From Candidatus Cloacimonadota bacterium (GTDB lineage: Bacteria > Cloacimonadota > Cloacimonadia > Cloacimonadales > TCS61), in NCBI GenBank assembly GCA_030638385.1, contig DAOWES010000313.1:1-5291 (forward strand): a DNA stretch of 5,291 nt, given 5' to 3'. This document shows, piece by piece, positions 1-5,291 of this stretch; position 1 is the first letter of the stretch, and each line of letters begins with the position of its first letter. The notes below the pieces were generated by a model. It saw nothing but the letters and a program-made list of their open reading frames with translations. It was not told the DNA's origin and searched no databases. Both the position numbers and the translations under genes were made by a program.

Positions 1-1706
1 ACTTTGAAGCGAACCTAATCAATTGTGGCGAAATACCCTCTCTTCACTCTAAACTTTCCGATGATGAATATTATGAGAAAATTTTGCAGGAACAGATTAT
101 CCCTCTGCTTGAATCGGGAAAAGTAGATGCTTCAAAAACGGCAATTTTAGCTCGGAAAAACAAATATATGAATATCATTGCTCGCATTTTAGATGAAGCA
201 GGCATAGACTATCTTCTGGAATCATCTGCTTCCTTGTTGCATCATCGAGCCATAAAACCGATTATCTTCCTCATGAATTTCCTCATCTATGATGATGCTT
301 TTGAACTACTAAAATTTTTACGCTCTAATCTAATTCTGACAGATGGACATGAACTGAAAGAAATATTGAAATCGATTAGAAATTGCACAGAAAATGGGAT
401 TAATTGGCAAAAGTTCTTTGCTGAATTCAAAGCAAACGAAGCGATAAATAAAATTGGTAGAATCAAAATGCTAGAGATTGATCTACCAAATTTGATTACT
501 ACAATCGTGCATGATTTTGGTTTCACCCGGATTTTTCCTACCGAATTAGACATGAAGAATTTACATAAATTCATCGAAACAGCTTTGGCCTTTTGCAAAA
601 CAAATCCTGATTATGTTACTGATCGCTCAGGTTTTAGTGCTTTCTGCCGTGCCATCGAAGAGAAAAAGGAATTCACTCAATTAGGATTATCAGATACAAA
701 AGCGCTAAAATTGATGACCATTCACAAATCAAAAGGGTTAGGATTTGAAACTGTTTTTGCTTTTATTGATGGCGATAATTCAAAAGGTAATATGAGTAAT
801 GGCTTGCAAATCCTAAGTAGCTACAACCAAGATTTCTCTATGTTCACAGATTGTGCATTCTCATACAATTACAATAAAATTATGCGAATAGCCAAAAAAG
901 AGCTGGCTGAAGCCGATATTATTCGCAACTCCATCGAAGAGCTAAATGGAATTTATGTGCAGCTTACGCGTGCTGCCAATAATTTAATAATCTATGATAA
1001 AGTGAGCATTAGCAAAAAAGATATTAGTAAAATTGCCTCTGAAAATTTGGATAAGCTCTCTATTCCAAAACAACTTTTCTGTTCCCTATATCATCAATTT
1101 GAAGCTGATTTTACTCAATTAAATGAAGCCCATTATCGATATTGCAAAGGAGAACTTGCTACTGATGTGAACACCGAAAGCCATGAGCAATTCAACTGTA
1201 CTGATATAAGTGATTATTTTGCAATTCCCAAACTTGAACAACTTGTGGAAATACCGGAGGAAAGCTCTTTACATCCAACAGCAATTTCCCGCGGAAATAT
1301 TGTACATGAATATCTTTCTCGCATCAAATTTGATAGTCAAGCAGCTAGAGAGAAAGCTTTTAGCAAAGTTTTTGCAGATTTTGGAACGTTGATTCCGGAA
1401 GTAGATTTTCGGGAAATCATTGCCACCGCAAATAAATTTCTTGATGAAAACCAGCAGTACTTCTCTTCGGAAAATTGGGAAAAGGTATTCAATGAACGAA
1501 TCGTGTATGATAAGAAGGGAAATGAAAAACGAATCGACCGCTTATTAGTTAATGAAACTACTAAAAAGATATTAATCATTGATTTTAAAACGGGTAAAAA
1601 TTATAATCAGCAACAAATTGAAGATTATGAAAAACTGATCGAAAATTTTAAATTTGTGAAAGAGAATAATTACGAAGTAAAAGGTTCTTTCTTAGAGATC
1701 AAATAA
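1..1706 (+). CDS. AddA/RecB-like UvrD-family helicase with C-terminal PD-(D/E)XK nuclease (5' partial)
   Basis: This is the C-terminal part of a superfamily 1 helicase-nuclease of the AddA/RecB type. Such enzymes unwind and degrade double-strand DNA ends before recombinational repair in the cytoplasm. The frame is open from base 3 with no stop, so the gene begins outside the window; the TTG at 84 is internal. In order: a motif IV-like stretch (AILARKN, about 144-164); motif V, LMTIHKSKGLGF (711-746); motif VI, NGIYVQLTRA (945-974). The nuclease domain follows: RGNIVHEYL with its histidine at 1305, a glutamate at 1494, RIDRLL with the aspartate at 1536, DFKTG with catalytic Asp 1581 and Lys 1587, and a Q-x-x-x-x-Y element near 1611-1628. 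All expected nuclease residues are present, so the domain looks active. No iron-sulfur cysteine pattern of the AddB kind is seen, which favours AddA. ATPase motifs I-III lie outside. It ends in TAA at 1704, convergent with the receptor gene. The family call is firm; the exact subunit name is not. Confidence 0.9.
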   Translation, partial: FEANLINCGEIPSLHSKLSDDEYYEKILQEQIIPLLESGKVDASKTAILARKNKYMNIIARILDEAGIDYLLESSASLLHHRAIKPIIFLMNFLIYDDAFELLKFLRSNLILTDGHELKEILKSIRNCTENGINWQKFFAEFKANEAINKIGRIKMLEIDLPNLITTIVHDFGFTRIFPTELDMKNLHKFIETALAFCKTNPDYVTDRSGFSAFCRAIEEKKEFTQLGLSDTKALKLMTIHKSKGLGFETVFAFIDGDNSKGNMSNGLQILSSYNQDFSMFTDCAFSYNYNKIMRIAKKELAEADIIRNSIEELNGIYVQLTRAANNLIIYDKVSISKKDISKIASENLDKLSIPKQLFCSLYHQFEADFTQLNEAHYRYCKGELATDVNTESHEQFNCTDISDYFAIPKLEQLVEIPEESSLHPTAISRGNIVHEYLSRIKFDSQAAREKAFSKVFADFGTLIPEVDFREIIATANKFLDENQQYFSSENWEKVFNERIVYDKKGNEKRIDRLLVNETTKKILIIDFKTGKNYNQQQIEDYEKLIENFKFVKENNYEVKGSFLEIK

Positions 1707-1783
1707 ATTCTGAGATAGTTCGAATTCTTCTCAGCATGATAATAGTTTCTAAAAATTAAATCAAACATACATTCTCAAACAAG

Positions 1784-1835
1784 CTCTCCTTCCGGGTAAG
1801 ATTCGTAGCAAAAGGATATCTAAAAGGAGAGGGGG
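1784..1835 (-). repeat. Diverged third copy of the intergenic inverted-repeat arm
   Basis: Read on the minus strand, this stretch carries TCTCCTTTTAGATATC followed by CTTTTGCTA. It matches the minus-strand arm at 2112-2177 at about 22 of 26 positions over that part, then keeps CGAATCTTA as in the other arms. The ends CTCTCCTT (1784-1791) and AAGGAGAG (1824-1831) are also perfect 8-bp inverted repeats, so this copy could fold on itself. It looks like a decayed or rearranged member of the family. Confidence 0.5.
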
Positions 1836-1884
1836 TTAGAATGCTGGTAATTTTTTAAGATAAAAGATACTTGTTTCCTGTTAT

Positions 1885-1910
1885 GGTTCGTCTCCGCTCA
1901 CCATGACAAA
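1885..1910 (+). repeat. Hairpin repeat with conserved TTCGTCTCCGCTC loop, copy C
   Basis: The loop TTCGTCTCCGCTC (1887-1899) is identical to that of the copy read on the minus strand at 5053-5078, and is followed by the same ATGACAAA (1903-1910). The bases flanking the loop differ from that copy: here TATGG precedes and CCATG follows, versus CATCC and GGATG there. Both pairs can form a 5-bp stem. Confidence 0.65.
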
Positions 1911-2007
1911 ATCAGACTATTATGCAAAAAAGTCCCTTCTCCTGGAAGATATCGTTCTTCACTTTGTTCAGAGCCGAATCTTAGAAGGTCGGGATGAGAT
2001 CACAAAT

Positions 2008-2049
2008 CCCCTCTAATAGAGGGGTGGCAGCGTAGCTGACGGGGTGTGT
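2008..2049 (+). repeat. REP-like double hairpin
   Basis: A perfect 7-bp stem, CCCCTCT (2008-2014) with AGAGGGG (2018-2024) around loop AAT, is followed by TGG and a second hairpin, CAGC (2028-2031) with GCTG (2035-2038) around GTA, then ACGGGGTGTGT. Two adjacent GC-rich hairpins standing out of AT-rich DNA are the hallmark of repetitive extragenic palindromes. From memory the arrangement resembles elements common in Bacteroidetes-related genomes, often moved by REP-associated Y1 transposases; no such transposase is in the window. Confidence 0.65.
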
Positions 2050-2079
2050 AAAATATTCACCTCAAGGCTTTTCAAAAAC

Positions 2080-2109
2080 AGATTTCGAACAAAACGATTT
2101 CGAACAAAT
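2080..2109. repeat. Two-unit tandem repeat, 15-bp period
   Basis: The 13-mer GATTTCGAACAAA occurs at 2081-2093 and again exactly 15 bp later at 2096-2108. It lies inside the inverted-repeat element, between the REP-like hairpins and the right arm. Only two units are present, so it may be a local duplication without function. Confidence 0.7.
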
Positions 2110-2223
2110 TTGACCTCATCCCGACCTTCTAAAATTCGGCTTTGCTTTAGCAAAACGATATTTATAAGGAGAAGGAGTAAGAAAAAAAACAATTTCGTCT
2201 TTCCGCCAAAAAGAGGCGCACCC

Positions 2224-2257
2224 AAAAAAAATGGCAACTCAAACGAGCTGCCATTTA
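2224..2257 (-). terminator. Intrinsic terminator of the TonB-dependent receptor gene
   Basis: On the minus strand the transcript reads a 10-bp stem, AUGGCAGCUC with GAGUUGCCAU (2254-2245 with 2240-2231), closed by loop GUUU (2244-2241) and followed at once by a run of seven U (2230-2224). One pair is G-U on the minus strand but would be an A-C mismatch on the plus strand, and only three T follow on the plus side. The structure is therefore oriented for the minus-strand gene, whose stop codon is about 23 bases upstream. Confidence 0.9.
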
Positions 2258-2277
2258 CAATCAAATGATTTTCTACC

Positions 2278-4722
2278 TTAGAATCCTACTCTAATTCCGG
2301 CAGAGAAGTTTCTTCCGGCAGCAGGCCAATAACAATTATCACCTTCCCAAGCATCGTAGTATCCGGCAGTTTCATAAACTTCATCGAGAAGATTATTCAC
2401 TTTTGCATTTAGAATAATATCAGATTCCATTCCAAGTAATTTCCCAATATTGCAATTTAATCCTAGGTTCACGACATTATAAGCGTCAATTGTGCGATCT
2501 TCGTTTTCGGTATTATCCAAATACTGTTTCCCCACATATTGCAGCTGGGTAAACACACTAATTTCTGACGTACGATAAGCCCATTTTCCGCTGGTAATTA
2601 TAGATGGGAATCCGGCAATAGTATTTCCTGAATAATCTACTTCCACCACTTCCCAAGCATCATTCCAATCATACATTGTGAAATCTTCAAAATAGTTATC
2701 ACTGTAACTAAAGTTACCGGAGATTGAGAAATTTTCAGGAAGCTGAATTTTGGAACTAAGTTCTATGCCACGATGCACTGTTTTATCGGCATTACCACGA
2801 ATTGGGTTGCCATCTTCATCAGCTCCGCCATACGCTACGATTTCATCTGTAAAATTCATCCAATATGCATTGATATCAAAATCTAGCACACCGGCTGAAT
2901 AGCCAAATCCAAGTTCATAATCGACAAGTTTTTCTTCTTTCACAAAAGGCTTTGTCCAATTAATACGTTTAACACTATTATCTTCATTCCATAATGTATC
3001 AGCACTTGCAAAAAGAGGTGAAACGCCCAGATCATCCGGTCCATCCCAAGTATCATAAAGTTCACTATCGGTAGGTTCACGCATCGAGCTACTCACATTA
3101 GCATATAAATTCATTGCTTCTGTCATATTGTAATTCGCACCAAATCTTAGATTAAAAAAATTATAGTCTACATCATAAGAGTTCAAAAATAATCCTGTGA
3201 AGTTTCCTGATTCCAATTGTTCAAAGCGATAATTGATATGTTGGAAATAGAGATTTGCCATAATTGAAAGATTGTTAATTGGCTTAAATAGTTCATTTAC
3301 ATAAGCTGTAACATACTGCTTTTCGCCGGTGTAATTGTAATAATTTTGACCACTCTCATAATCAATACCAAGCGTATCAGCACCAATAACTTCTTTAATC
3401 TCACCCCAATGATCGCTATTAAAACCGCTAAGATAAGCTCCGGCTGTTAGATCGCCCATTTGATGCCGCCAATTATATGAAGATATCAAACCAAAATGAT
3501 TTTTCGTTACCCATTTTTGGCGAATCATATCAGCTTCTTCATCTTCATCTGTATCTACTAAACCGTGTTCCCAAAGGTTTCTACCAGACTTGTATTGTTC
3601 ATAAAAACCATTTCCACGAATATAGAAAAGTGAATTCTTGATATCCATATCTTCATTGATCATATAATTATTATGCAATTCAAGATGTGGTTGAGAAAAA
3701 TCATCTACATAGCTTTTATAGGTATATGGATTATGCTGATGATTATTTTCCAAAAGCGAATCTATGGAAGCTTCCCAGGCAGCATGAGTAAGTTCGTGGC
3801 CTGTATAAAAGTTTAATTCAGTAATAGATTTTTCATTTCTATGTGAAATATTGGTAAACAATGACCAAAGTTCAGAAGCTGAATTATCACGATAACCATC
3901 GGAAGCGATAGTTGAAAAACGAATATTAGTACTATACTTACCAAAATTCTGTTTCGTTTTCACTCCATATTTATAAGTGTTATAACTTCCCATTTCCGCA
4001 AAAATTTCACTTCTATTTTGGTTGGAATAATCAGTTGTTTGCATATTCAAAGAGCCTCCAAAAGTGGAAATACCATAAAGGGAGCTACCAACACCGCGTT
4101 GGAATTGAATGCTAGAAGCACTTTCGGCGAAATCGGGCATATTCACCCAATAGACAGCGTGATCTTCAGGATCATTCAAAGGAATCCCATTAATCATCAC
4201 ACCAATACGCTTTTGATCAAAACCTCTGATTTTAAGATGCGCATTTCCAATATTTCCACCAGCTTCAGAATATGCAAAAACGCCTGGCACATCTGTCATT
4301 AACATTGGAATTTCCTGACCACTATTATTATCAATTACATCTTTCTGCGTTAAATTTGTAAATGTAACCGGTGTTTCTCTTTTCTTAGCAATTGTTGCAC
4401 TTACTTGCACACCTTCTGTTCTGTATGGCATAATAACTAATTCAATCATCAAATGCTGTTTTTGGGCTAAATCAATTGCAATTGTTTGATCTTGATAGCC
4501 AATTCGCTTGATATGAATCCTAATCTCTTTTACATCTAAATTTCTAAAAGAAAACTTACCTTCGGCATCTGAGTTTGTTCCCAAATCTGTCCCGTCAATT
4601 GTGATGGCTACGCATTCTACAGGTTTCCCGGTTTTAGCATCAACAATTTCCCCCACTAATGTATCTGCCAAAAGAACATTAGCACAAAGAACAATAATCA
4701 ATAAAACAATTGCCTTTTTCAT
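2278..4722 (-). CDS. TonB-dependent outer-membrane receptor, predicted thiamin (or precursor) uptake
   Basis: This is an 814-residue TonB-dependent receptor that takes up a scarce ligand through an outer-membrane barrel, powered by TonB-ExbBD. A signal peptide (about 1-19, cleavage after LLA) precedes a carboxypeptidase-regulatory-like domain (about 22-88; GEIVDAKTGKP, GTNSDAEGKFSF). A TonB-box-like EGVQVSA (103-109) and the plug (about 118-230; LKIRGF, INGIPLND, GVGSSLYG, FGGSLN) follow. The barrel runs to a terminal phenylalanine, typical of outer-membrane proteins. The start at 4722 was chosen because it begins the signal peptide and has AGGGAG 5 bases upstream; the in-frame ATG at 4815 lies in the leader. 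The TPP riboswitch upstream points to thiamin or a related ligand, as known for THI-box-controlled receptors in Bacteroidetes. The plug wording VYWVNMPDFA resembles, from memory, receptors of that group. No SusD partner, inner-membrane transporter or thiamin kinase is visible. The receptor call is firm; the substrate rests on the riboswitch. Confidence 0.95.
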   Translation of the reverse strand: MKKAIVLLIIVLCANVLLADTLVGEIVDAKTGKPVECVAITIDGTDLGTNSDAEGKFSFRNLDVKEIRIHIKRIGYQDQTIAIDLAQKQHLMIELVIMPYRTEGVQVSATIAKKRETPVTFTNLTQKDVIDNNSGQEIPMLMTDVPGVFAYSEAGGNIGNAHLKIRGFDQKRIGVMINGIPLNDPEDHAVYWVNMPDFAESASSIQFQRGVGSSLYGISTFGGSLNMQTTDYSNQNRSEIFAEMGSYNTYKYGVKTKQNFGKYSTNIRFSTIASDGYRDNSASELWSLFTNISHRNEKSITELNFYTGHELTHAAWEASIDSLLENNHQHNPYTYKSYVDDFSQPHLELHNNYMINEDMDIKNSLFYIRGNGFYEQYKSGRNLWEHGLVDTDEDEEADMIRQKWVTKNHFGLISSYNWRHQMGDLTAGAYLSGFNSDHWGEIKEVIGADTLGIDYESGQNYYNYTGEKQYVTAYVNELFKPINNLSIMANLYFQHINYRFEQLESGNFTGLFLNSYDVDYNFFNLRFGANYNMTEAMNLYANVSSSMREPTDSELYDTWDGPDDLGVSPLFASADTLWNEDNSVKRINWTKPFVKEEKLVDYELGFGYSAGVLDFDINAYWMNFTDEIVAYGGADEDGNPIRGNADKTVHRGIELSSKIQLPENFSISGNFSYSDNYFEDFTMYDWNDAWEVVEVDYSGNTIAGFPSIITSGKWAYRTSEISVFTQLQYVGKQYLDNTENEDRTIDAYNVVNLGLNCNIGKLLGMESDIILNAKVNNLLDEVYETAGYYDAWEGDNCYWPAAGRNFSAGIRVGF

Positions 4723-4727
4723 TTTGT

Positions 4728-4733
4728 CTCCCT
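4728..4733 (-). promoter_or_regulatory. Ribosome binding site of the receptor gene
   Basis: AGGGAG on the minus strand, 5 bases before ATG at 4722. It decides the start: this ATG is followed by a classical signal peptide, while the upstream in-frame ATG at 4815 has no such site and lies next to the terminator stem. Confidence 0.8.
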
Positions 4734-4772
4734 GTCCGATAATTTTCGAACTATTTATTTTAATTCTTCTAT

Positions 4773-4807
4773 AAAAAATAGCCATACCCCGAAAATCGGA
4801 ATATGGC
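4773..4807 (-). terminator. Riboswitch expression-platform terminator in the receptor leader
   Basis: On the minus strand a 12-bp uninterrupted stem, GCCAUAUUCCGA (4807-4796) with UCGGGGUAUGGC (4792-4781), contains two G-U pairs and closes on loop UUU. It is followed by UA and six U (4778-4773). It stands between the TPP aptamer and the ribosome binding site, about 50 bases before the start codon, which is the arrangement of an attenuator. When TPP is bound the terminator should form and stop transcription before the receptor gene. Confidence 0.88.
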
Positions 4808-4822
4808 CAAAACATATATGTT

Positions 4823-4900
4823 CCAATTTCCTACGCCAGCATTACCCGGATCAGGTAAAAGGGTATTTCTCAGCCACTTGATCGCAGCACCCCTATCGAG
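4823..4900 (-). ncRNA. TPP riboswitch (THI box)
   Basis: Read on the minus strand the sequence has every conserved block of the thiamin pyrophosphate aptamer, in order. GGGGUGC (4893-4887) is followed by CUGAGA (4873-4868) and UACCC (4865-4861), giving helix P2 (GGGU with ACCC). ACCUGAUC comes next, then GGGUAAUGCUGGCGUAGGAA. P1 is UCGAU (4899-4895) with AUUGG (4827-4823). P3 is short, GCUGC with GUGGC around GAUCAA. P4 is CCU (4855-4853) with AGG (4832-4830). P5 is CCGG (4849-4846) with CUGG (4839-4836) around GUAAUG. CUGAGA contacts the pyrimidine ring and GCGUAGG lies in the pyrophosphate-sensing arm of the known structure. It is followed by a terminator, so control is likely at transcription. 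Confidence 0.96.
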
Positions 4901-4912
4901 TTAACTATTTCT

Positions 4913-4957
4913 ATAATAGAATTACGCTGAATATTTCGCCAGTTCTGCCAATGTCAA
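4913..4957 (-). promoter_or_regulatory. Candidate promoter region for the riboswitch-receptor transcript
   Basis: On the minus strand a perfect TTGACA (4957-4952) lies about 52 bases before the aptamer, and an AT-rich TATTAT (4918-4913) lies about 13 bases before it. Their spacing is 33 bp, so they cannot be one sigma-70 pair. TTGACA would pair with the weak TATTCA (4933-4928) at 18 bp. TATTAT has only a weak partner, TGGCGA, at 17 bp. TATTAT fits better by position. Promoters in FCB-type bacteria can follow other consensus sequences, so this stays tentative. Confidence 0.35.
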
Positions 4958-4970
4958 ATAAATTATTCTT

Positions 4971-5040
4971 TCCCCCTTTTGTCATCCAGAGCCGTTGAAT
5001 GCGTAGTTTTTACTAAAACAGCATTGGAGACGAAGGATGC
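4971..5040 (-). repeat. Hairpin repeat copy A, interrupted by a 33-bp insert
   Basis: The plus strand reads GTCATCCAGAGC (4981-4992) and, 33 bases later, GGAGACGAAGGATG (5026-5039). In the copy at 5053-5078 these two blocks are directly joined. The 33-bp insert (4993-5025) is largely a hairpin of its own: AATGC (4998-5002) with GCATT (5021-5025) and GTTTT (5006-5010) with AAAAC (5015-5019). Confidence 0.7.
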
Positions 5041-5045
5041 CCTTT

Positions 5046-5080
5046 CCCCTTTGTCATCCAGAGCGGAGACGAAGGATGTC
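5046..5080 (-). repeat. Hairpin repeat with conserved TTCGTCTCCGCTC loop, copy B (intact)
   Basis: The plus strand reads CCCCTTTGTCATCCAGAGC followed directly by GGAGACGAAGGATG. On the minus strand this is CATCC, loop TTCGTCTCCGCTCT, GGATG and ACAAAGG, so a 5-bp stem closes a long loop. It is the uninterrupted version of copy A, and its C-rich approach (CCCCTTT) is shared with copy A (CCCCCTTTT at 4972-4980). Confidence 0.7.
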
Positions 5081-5200
5081 TGAGGCCTGTTATTTCTACT
5101 TTTCCGATAGGTTAAAACCTCTCTTTGAAATGAATAAAATCCTGCGGATTATGTAGGCAATATTGAGCCTGAAAACGCATTAACCGCTAATTAAAATAGA

Positions 5201-5230
5201 CACAGATCAACGCAGATGAGCACAGATTTG
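5201..5230. repeat. CACAGAT repeat with 10-bp period
   Basis: CACAGAT, CGCAGAT and CACAGAT occur at 5201, 5211 and 5221, each followed by three variable bases (CAA, GAG, TTG). The spacing of one helical turn and the wording match, from memory, a dispersed intergenic repeat seen in many environmental bacterial genomes. No function can be assigned. Confidence 0.7.
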
Positions 5231-5291
5231 TGCGACAATGGCCATTCTCGCCTACTCCCAAACACACCAAACTCGTCTCATTGAAACACTC

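Larger units (their letters stand above)
1933..2177. repeat. MITE-like element: long inverted-repeat arms around a REP-like core
   Basis: Arms at 1933-2001 (+) and 2112-2177 (-) are inverted repeats of one another. The inner 29 bases (1973-2001 against 2112-2140) match at 27 positions. The outer parts share TTCTCCT and ATATCGTT, with a divergent stretch of a few bases and a 3-base length difference. The roughly 110 bp between the arms holds a REP-like double hairpin and a short tandem repeat. No transposase lies inside, so any movement would need an enzyme in trans. I could not identify clear target-site duplications. It could instead be two separately inserted dispersed repeats lying head to head. 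Confidence 0.6.
1707..2223. other. Convergent intergenic region, no credible gene, repeat-rich
   Basis: About 520 bp separate the stop of the helicase-nuclease from the terminator of the receptor gene. Short open frames exist on both strands (for example 2044-2268 on + and 2013-2264 on -). They run straight through inverted repeats and hairpins and their translations are low-complexity, so I do not call them genes. The space is filled by short repeats listed separately. A weak hairpin just after the helicase-nuclease stop (CTGAGA 1710-1715 with TCTCAG 1729-1734) lacks a following T-run and is not a convincing terminator. Confidence 0.8.
4958..5291. other. Non-coding region upstream of the riboswitch, repeat-rich
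   Basis: About 330 bp to the right edge contain no open frame worth calling on either strand. Positions 4971-5080 hold two copies of the hairpin repeat and 5201-5230 a 10-bp-period repeat. I see nothing recognisable in 5081-5200 beyond a small AATCC-GGATT hairpin (5138-5150), and nothing in 5231-5291. Confidence 0.75.

Noticed and set aside
84..86. TTG as start codon of the helicase-nuclease
   Set aside because: The same frame is open back to base 3 and encodes plausible protein, and the helicase ATPase motifs are missing, so the gene clearly starts outside the window.
1710..1734. Hairpin after the helicase-nuclease stop as an intrinsic terminator
   Set aside because: The 6-bp stem has a 13-base loop and no T-run follows, so it is too weak to call.
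1719..1740. Possible further copy of the hairpin repeat (TTCTTCTCAGCATGAT)
   Set aside because: It resembles the loop end only loosely and the flanks do not pair, so chance similarity is more likely.
1784..2177. CRISPR array
   Set aside because: Repeats are few, inverted and unevenly spaced, without uniform spacers.
2204..2218. CGCC-GGCG hairpin as a second terminator for the receptor
   Set aside because: The stem is only 4 bp and the next long U-run on the minus strand begins about 14 bases later, too far away.
2013..2268. Overlapping short open frames on both strands (83 and 74 codons)
   Set aside because: They cross REP-like hairpins, inverted-repeat arms and the receptor terminator, and show no recognisable domain.
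2695..4722. SusC-type glycan receptor as the identity of the TonB-dependent protein
   Set aside because: At 814 residues it is shorter than typical SusC proteins, no SusD gene adjoins it, and the TPP riboswitch argues for a thiamin-related ligand.
4723..4815. ATG at 4815 as the receptor start, adding 31 residues
   Set aside because: It lies in the riboswitch expression platform, its codons run through the terminator stem, and it would bury the clear signal peptide that begins at 4722.

Overview
The window is AT-rich DNA from a diderm bacterium, most likely of the Fibrobacteres-Chlorobi-Bacteroidetes (FCB) side of the tree. An uncultured lineage such as Cloacimonadota would fit, but the phylum is an inference. 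The support is an outer-membrane TonB-dependent receptor with an N-terminal carboxypeptidase-regulatory-like domain and a Bacteroidetes-style plug, plus intergenic DNA rich in short REP-like and MITE-like repeats.

Layout: (1) Positions 1-1706, + strand: the 3' part of a large AddA/RecB-type helicase-nuclease, cut by the left edge of the window. Helicase motifs V and VI and a complete PD-(D/E)XK nuclease domain are visible. (2) Positions 1707-2223: about 520 bp between two convergent genes, with no credible gene. It holds a copy of a hairpin repeat family, a near-240-bp inverted-repeat element with a REP-like double hairpin inside, and a diverged third copy of the inverted-repeat arm. (3) Positions 2224-2257: an intrinsic terminator for the minus-strand gene. 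(4) Positions 2278-4722, - strand: a complete TonB-dependent outer-membrane receptor of 814 residues. (5) Positions 4723-4900: its leader, made of a TPP (THI-box) riboswitch aptamer followed by an intrinsic terminator and then the ribosome binding site. (6) Positions 4901-5291: a candidate promoter, then non-coding DNA with two more hairpin repeats (one interrupted) and a 10-bp-period CACAGAT repeat.

The strongest functional story is on the minus strand. A THI-box riboswitch with a transcription-attenuating terminator sits directly upstream of a lone TonB-dependent receptor. This predicts that the receptor imports thiamin, a thiamin phosphate or a precursor across the outer membrane, and is shut off when intracellular thiamin pyrophosphate is high. 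The helicase-nuclease is an unrelated DNA-repair gene. Nothing here looks like a wholly new system. The most unusual signal outside the genes is a repeat family whose hairpin loop is conserved while its stem changes in a compensatory way between copies.
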